Source: Acanthochromis polyacanthus
Lineage: Eukaryota > Chordata > Actinopteri > Pomacentridae
Length of the DNA stretch: 64,000 nt
Direction of reading: 5' to 3'
Assembly: GCF_021347895.1 (NCBI RefSeq)
Contig: NC_067120.1
Span: forward strand, 16,849,361 to 16,913,360
This document shows positions 59,210 through 64,000 of this stretch, one piece after another (position 1 is the stretch's first letter; each line of letters opens with the position of its first letter). The notes under the pieces are model-generated. The model searched no databases. It saw nothing but the letters and a program-made list of their open reading frames with translations, and was not told where the DNA came from. Made by a program: the position numbers and the translations under genes.

Positions 59210-62200
59210 AAGCACAAATCTTCCCAATCATTTCGATATTTAACAACACTGCCAGCACCAGATAGTATGTGGTGTGGAACACTTTATTGCAAACATTTGT
59301 GATACATAGTTACCTTCAGGTCACCAAAAATGTTTTATATATTTCAAAATGAAATTGTACAGGAAGCAAAGACTGTCTCATACATGATATAGGACCCTAA
59401 TTAATTCTTTTTCCTGGGATAAACAGCATTAAAGTTGTTGGTTTTAGTGGATTTTCCATCTCTACTAAAGCTTGAAGATTAAAACTTGGTTCCATGCAGC
59501 AAGTACATAGCGTACATTGACCCGTTTTGGGTGTTTACAGGGTAAAGCTAACTGGCCATAATGGTATGCAAGTCTGCACAGAGTAGATACCATTGATTGT
59601 TCGCAAACAAGCTAATGAGTTAATATGTGGTATGGTATGTTAAGGGTGTAAATATTGCTGTAATTAGACACAGGATAGTAGTCATGAGCTTTGGTGTTTG
59701 TGATTTGTCCCTTGTGGCACTAACAGTAAATGAAAAACTCAAAGGAAATGAAAGTTGCTTGTTAAAATAATAGACTGTGTGAGATTTTACACTTTCACGC
59801 ATCGTTGTACATATTGCTGTTTGGTGTTATTTCTGTGACTTTTCCAAATAGCATAGAACTATAGATTTAATGTTATAAAGGTAAATGCCATATGAATTTT
59901 TATTATCGTATTTCTTTGTTGTCATTTATATATTTATTTTATCGTGAACAACTAAGCACAGTGCCTGCGTTACATTATATGAGAACCTGTCATTTTTTTG
60001 TTTTTTTTTTAGGATAATATTGTTTTAGTAAAATCACTTCTTATACACACATGGTATTGCCAAATATTGTCTCATATTGAAGATTGAGCCACAGGCCTAT
60101 TTGCATCTAGATAAGCCTGCAGGTGTTAACAGGGTAGAATAAAGTAAAACTGCTTAATTCTTGCCAGGTAATGATCAATACATGTCTTTCATCTTGTAAC
60201 TCAATGTTTACTGGCTCTATTAATGCCCCACTTGAAAAAATAACCAAGCATTGTTCCTTTTCTTTACAACCTAAACTCAGTAACTTTCTTTTTTTACAGT
60301 GCTGTGCTGATAAACAGTGAGTCCAGGTTCTTTTGGGCCCCACAGTGCAGCCCTCAGTCTGCCTGGCCCTGTTAGTGGCCCTCTGCAGATTGACACAGAT
60401 GTGGCAAGACAAGCTTTGTTGAGCTTCAAAGGAACTGTATCTGCACCCCCCCACAACAAGATTAACACTGTTTGAATGCGACCTCGGCCACTCCAATTTC
60501 CTCCACCTATGAGCTAGAAGGTCAGTCCATGCTGCTGTTTCTTGTTAAAGCCCAAATGTAGATTAGAGGTGGAAAGGTGGAGTGAGGGCCGGTAGTTTCT
60601 GGTCGGCTGGAAAGCGCATAAGAAGTTGGCCTCAGATGTTCACTGCAGCCGGCCAACCTCGGAGCCTGGCACTGGTCTGACTCTCATTTAGGGCATTCTT
60701 CGTTCCTTATATGGTGCATTATCTCTTTTCTACATTACCACAGGCCCAGATAAGATAAAAGACAAGTCACCAGGAGAGGGGTGCTCTTTGTTGTTGTGAT
60801 AACTTTTACAGTTCAGAGACGGTTAACTGACATTAACTGATAGATGACTGCAGGAACCAAATATGCACTGCTGTAGTAACAGTCTTTACTTCAATACTTA
60901 ATGTGTTTAATCTGTTAGTGTTTTCCGACTGTTCTACTACTTCTAGGAACTTGCACAAAGCCTGCCGAAGTTAGGTTATCCATTGCTATAAACACCATGT
61001 CAGTTTTTTGTTCTTGTCAAGGTTATATTGCTGTGCTGTAGTGAGGCAATACAAAATCTGTTATGCTTTACCATGCAACTGCAATGACAGAGAAAAATAA
61101 AAACAGACACCATGTTTACTGTGATGGATCACCTACTCAAGCAAACTCTCTAAAAGCTAGACAGGCTAGATTTTAAAAGTAGGTAGAAAAAAGATCCTAG
61201 ACACAAATACTGAGAAAATCAGCCGTATTTTTTTTAAAAAGAGAAAGATAAAATCACATTAGATTAAACTCAAATCCTTTCCCCTGGTGGCCAGCTCTGC
61301 GATACTGGTGCTGTGTAATGAAACGAATGGAGGCAAGTGACTGTCTGGAAAGTACAAATAACATTTTCAAACGCATATTATGCATTTTAATGGGCCGAAA
61401 CATGCAAAACATTAGCGCGGCGGAGTACAATTACCATCAGCAAATACAGTCTGTGGTGGGCTGAGAAGCAAAGAGATTAAAACACCACTGGTTACACACT
61501 AGACTTTTAACAGTGCAGTTATCCATTTATAACTGTCATATAATTGTGGGCTTTCCTGTATGCTTGTGGTGTCCCGATATCAAGTCCTCGGTGATGTTTC
61601 TTGACTGGCTAGACTGGTGGTGGAGACATATGGCTCTGATTAGAAGATCATTTAACCTCTCTCTGTCACCATGCCCAGAGTCAGTAGACTGATTGAATTT
61701 GCAGAGGGCCTTAGTTGGTACAAAATGTTTATAATGCAGTCTAGCAATTATTTCTGCAAGTCTTGCCAAATCCGGTAGACTAGTGTGTGTGTGTGTGTGC
61801 ACATCCATGTATGTCTGTGGTTTGTTTATGCCGGGCCCCTTCTCACAGTTCATGATCACTCTGGCAGTTGGTGAGCCCACATCTGTGGCACAGTTACAAA
61901 AGCTTTAATTCATTAACTTTATTGGAGAAACGCAGTCTCAGCAGTACGCCTAAAGGGACCTGTGATACCACAGTGTAGATACAGTCTTTTTAAAGGAGGA
62001 TGCAGTGGCACAGCTTCTGATTTTACATCCAATCTCAAATATAGAAGTGATTAACTGGAGTGATCTGAAGAGAGCAGAAGTGAAAATGTTTGGTTTAGAA
62101 TTCCCATTATTTTGTCTGCCTGAGATACCCAGAAGGTTTGCAAGGCTTACAGTCTGGACATAGCCGCAACACATTTTAAAAAATACCCCAAACCAGCTCC

Positions 62201-62640
62201 AGATGTTGAATAATCACTACAATCATTAGTCACAGACAGAAAAAGTCTACCCTGCCATTGATGGGAAGACAATTTCCATGTGTGCACGCATACTTCACGG
62301 CACAGTAGCACAAAGACACTTGCAAATCCTAATGTTGGCTGTGCACAAGAAAAATATGACAGCCCACAACTCCCAGGGCAGTACTGTACCTCTTATAATT
62401 TCCAAAAAGCATAAATATGTCATTCATCTCAAACATTTTAAAAGTAGGTAAGTCCTGTCAGAATATAAAGGGGTACTAAACTTCGGTATAAACTCGCTAA
62501 TGGGTGAAATTAAATGCAATCTGCACATGCAGAAGCCAAAAAAAAAATGAATTCCAATATGTTTTAAAAGTTTTAATTTGGGGTTTATGGTGAGAAAAAC
62601 GATTTTACATCAGAAATAAGTGTGTGTCTGTGGCCCCAGC
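59210..62640. other. trim24 3' UTR and intergenic flank
   Basis: No further coding exon was recognised. ATTAAA variants occur near 59428 and 59477, and the first canonical AATAAA is at 60138-60143; any could end trim24. The rest is AT-rich with a GT run at 61783-61800. Confidence 0.5.
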
Positions 62641-62735
62641 CCGCCCCTCACGGTGCCATAATTAGACGCTCATTCCTCCAGTCACGCTGCGACTCTCAGC
62701 TCCATCACATCCACTTCTTCTTCTCCTCCACGATC

Positions 62736-62770
62736 TCCAGCTTTCTTTCTTTCTTTCTTTCTTTCTTTTA
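62736..62770. repeat. CTTT microsatellite
   Basis: About eight CTTT units lie just upstream of a first coding exon. Confidence 0.9.
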
Positions 62771-62881
62771 AAGGAGCACCGCCGTTTATTCACACGTCCT
62801 GTAGAACAAGCAGCGTCGGAGAGTCCAGCGAGCACAAACACATTTTTAGCGCCAGTTTCCAGCAGAATCTCTCCTCATTCA

Positions 62882-62936
62882 ATGGCTCTGTGCGTAGTGC
62901 TGCTCTGCGCTCTGGTCGGAGTCCTGCTTGGCCAAG
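62882..62936 (+). CDS. First coding exon of a secreted or membrane protein (partial)
   Basis: An ATG at 62882 opens MALCVVLLCALVGVLLGQ and meets a strong donor (CAAG/GTAAGT) at 62936, ending in phase 1. The whole exon is a typical signal peptide: short, hydrophobic, with G-Q at the likely cleavage region. Upstream sequence (62640-62880) is GC-richer, with CCGCCCC-like motifs and a pyrimidine tract, consistent with a promoter and 5' UTR. The remaining exons are beyond the window or too weak to see, so the family cannot be named. It follows trim24 on the same strand. Confidence 0.6.
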
Positions 62937-64000
62937 GTAAGTTACCTTTGTGGAAGAAGCTTTATTTTTAATTAGGAGAGACCAAGCCAATGCCATTTGT
63001 GTCTGATACTGCTTTGACTAAATTTTAAACTGCTTGATAACTTCTTACTTGCGCCTGTCGCGGTATTTCCAGCAAGAGTCAAACACTGATAACAGACAAA
63101 GAGTGAGATCAGGGGAAGTGATGCATTTGTCTTGACTAGTTGGGGCATGTGATGAAAGCACAGTTTACAAAGCTGGGAGCTTCAAAGTGTTGCAGGTCTG
63201 CACTGAAATGAAGTCAAGGTGAAAATTCCCTTTAATTCATTGCATCATTGTATATAAAACACACAACTGCAACTTTAAAGTTATGGTATAGTTATGATTT
63301 GTTTGCTTCTATTGTCTGACACTAGACTTCACAAGATACAGTTATGCAATGAAGTAATTTAGAGCACCTTTTAACTTTTTGCCCATTGCTCATGTGTAAA
63401 AATAATATAAAAATCCAAATAAGCATCTTTATAACTCAAAAATTTCACATCAGTAAGTGAACTATGCCTTTAACTGTCATTTAGTTTAATTCACTTTGAT
63501 CTACAAGGTGATAAAGAAAGCTGCCCTCCTCACATGCAGAGAATTAAAGTGCAGTTGCATATAAGTTGTGAAGTGAGAGTACCGTTTCTGTACTTTCTGC
63601 CCTGCAAGTCAAAGGCCAAGTGTCTTGGTATGCTGGGATGCTATGTCAGAGTCACAGATTCACCGGCACAGGATGGCCTAGACAGACGGGTGTGATTTAT
63701 ACTTTAGCAGGGTCACCGAGGCGTAGGAAGAGCCATATCCAAATGCTCCTAGTCCTCTGGTCACACATGGGGCAGTTTTCACAGTCAGTAGGTGCACTTT
63801 TCTCTAAGCTGCCCTCTTTGTAGGGGGTCAGCTTTGAGTACAACTCAGGCAGGTATCAGCTGTAGCAGTTATTTGAACAAAATTCCCACCAGTGTTTTAT
63901 AGACCTGTTTAAAGTAGAAGTACAACATTAAAATTTCATGTGTTATAGATAGAGTGGTTGTGTGGGTGAATGACGTCTATTGCAACAGCCTTTTTATATC
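62937..64000 (+). other. Presumed first intron of the right-edge gene
   Basis: AT-rich sequence after the donor at 62937. The open frame at 63620-63823 has no domain and no splice support. No second exon was identified. Confidence 0.45.

Overview
The window is teleost (ray-finned fish) nuclear DNA, most likely a percomorph. The evidence is long AT-rich introns with GT-AG splice sites, tRNA-derived SINEs of fish type, many Tc1/mariner copies, a Ty3/gypsy element, and three vertebrate genes whose spliced proteins can be read through exon by exon.

Layout. (1) 1-9193: right-hand part of a large CACTA/EnSpm-type DNA transposon. It holds the 3' part of a transposase gene, a complete five-part (four-exon) accessory gene, a nested degenerate Tc1 element, three copies of one TTAA-flanked MITE, and a terminal CACTG end. 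(2) 9217-32560, minus strand: an SLC6 transporter gene of the GABA/betaine group, best matched to slc6a13 (GAT2), in 15 coding exons. Its fourth intron carries a full-length, apparently young Ty3/gypsy retrotransposon (16984-24667) that landed in the tail of a SINE. (3) 32.7-38.2 kb: intergenic, with a fold-back repeat cluster, a SINE and a truncated L1, each with target-site duplications where noted. (4) 38197-43851, minus strand: akr1d1 (steroid 5-beta-reductase), nine exons, complete; intron 6 contains two half Tc1 elements joined to each other. (5) 46137-59209, plus strand: trim24 (TIF1-alpha), 18 exons, complete, head to head with akr1d1. (6) 62882 to the right edge: first exon, essentially a signal peptide, of an unidentified secreted or membrane protein gene.

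The three host genes are not a functional pathway. akr1d1 and trim24 are also neighbours in human (from memory), so this is conserved linkage. The notable biology is in the mobile DNA: a two-gene CACTA element ending only 23 bp beyond the slc6a13 stop codon, a textbook GGGAAAC slippery site at the gag stop of the gypsy element, two probable GC-AG introns in host genes, and several nested insertions whose relative order can be read from their target-site duplications.

All exon boundaries were set by eye from splice motifs, reading-frame phase and family similarity; no alignment or transcript data were used.
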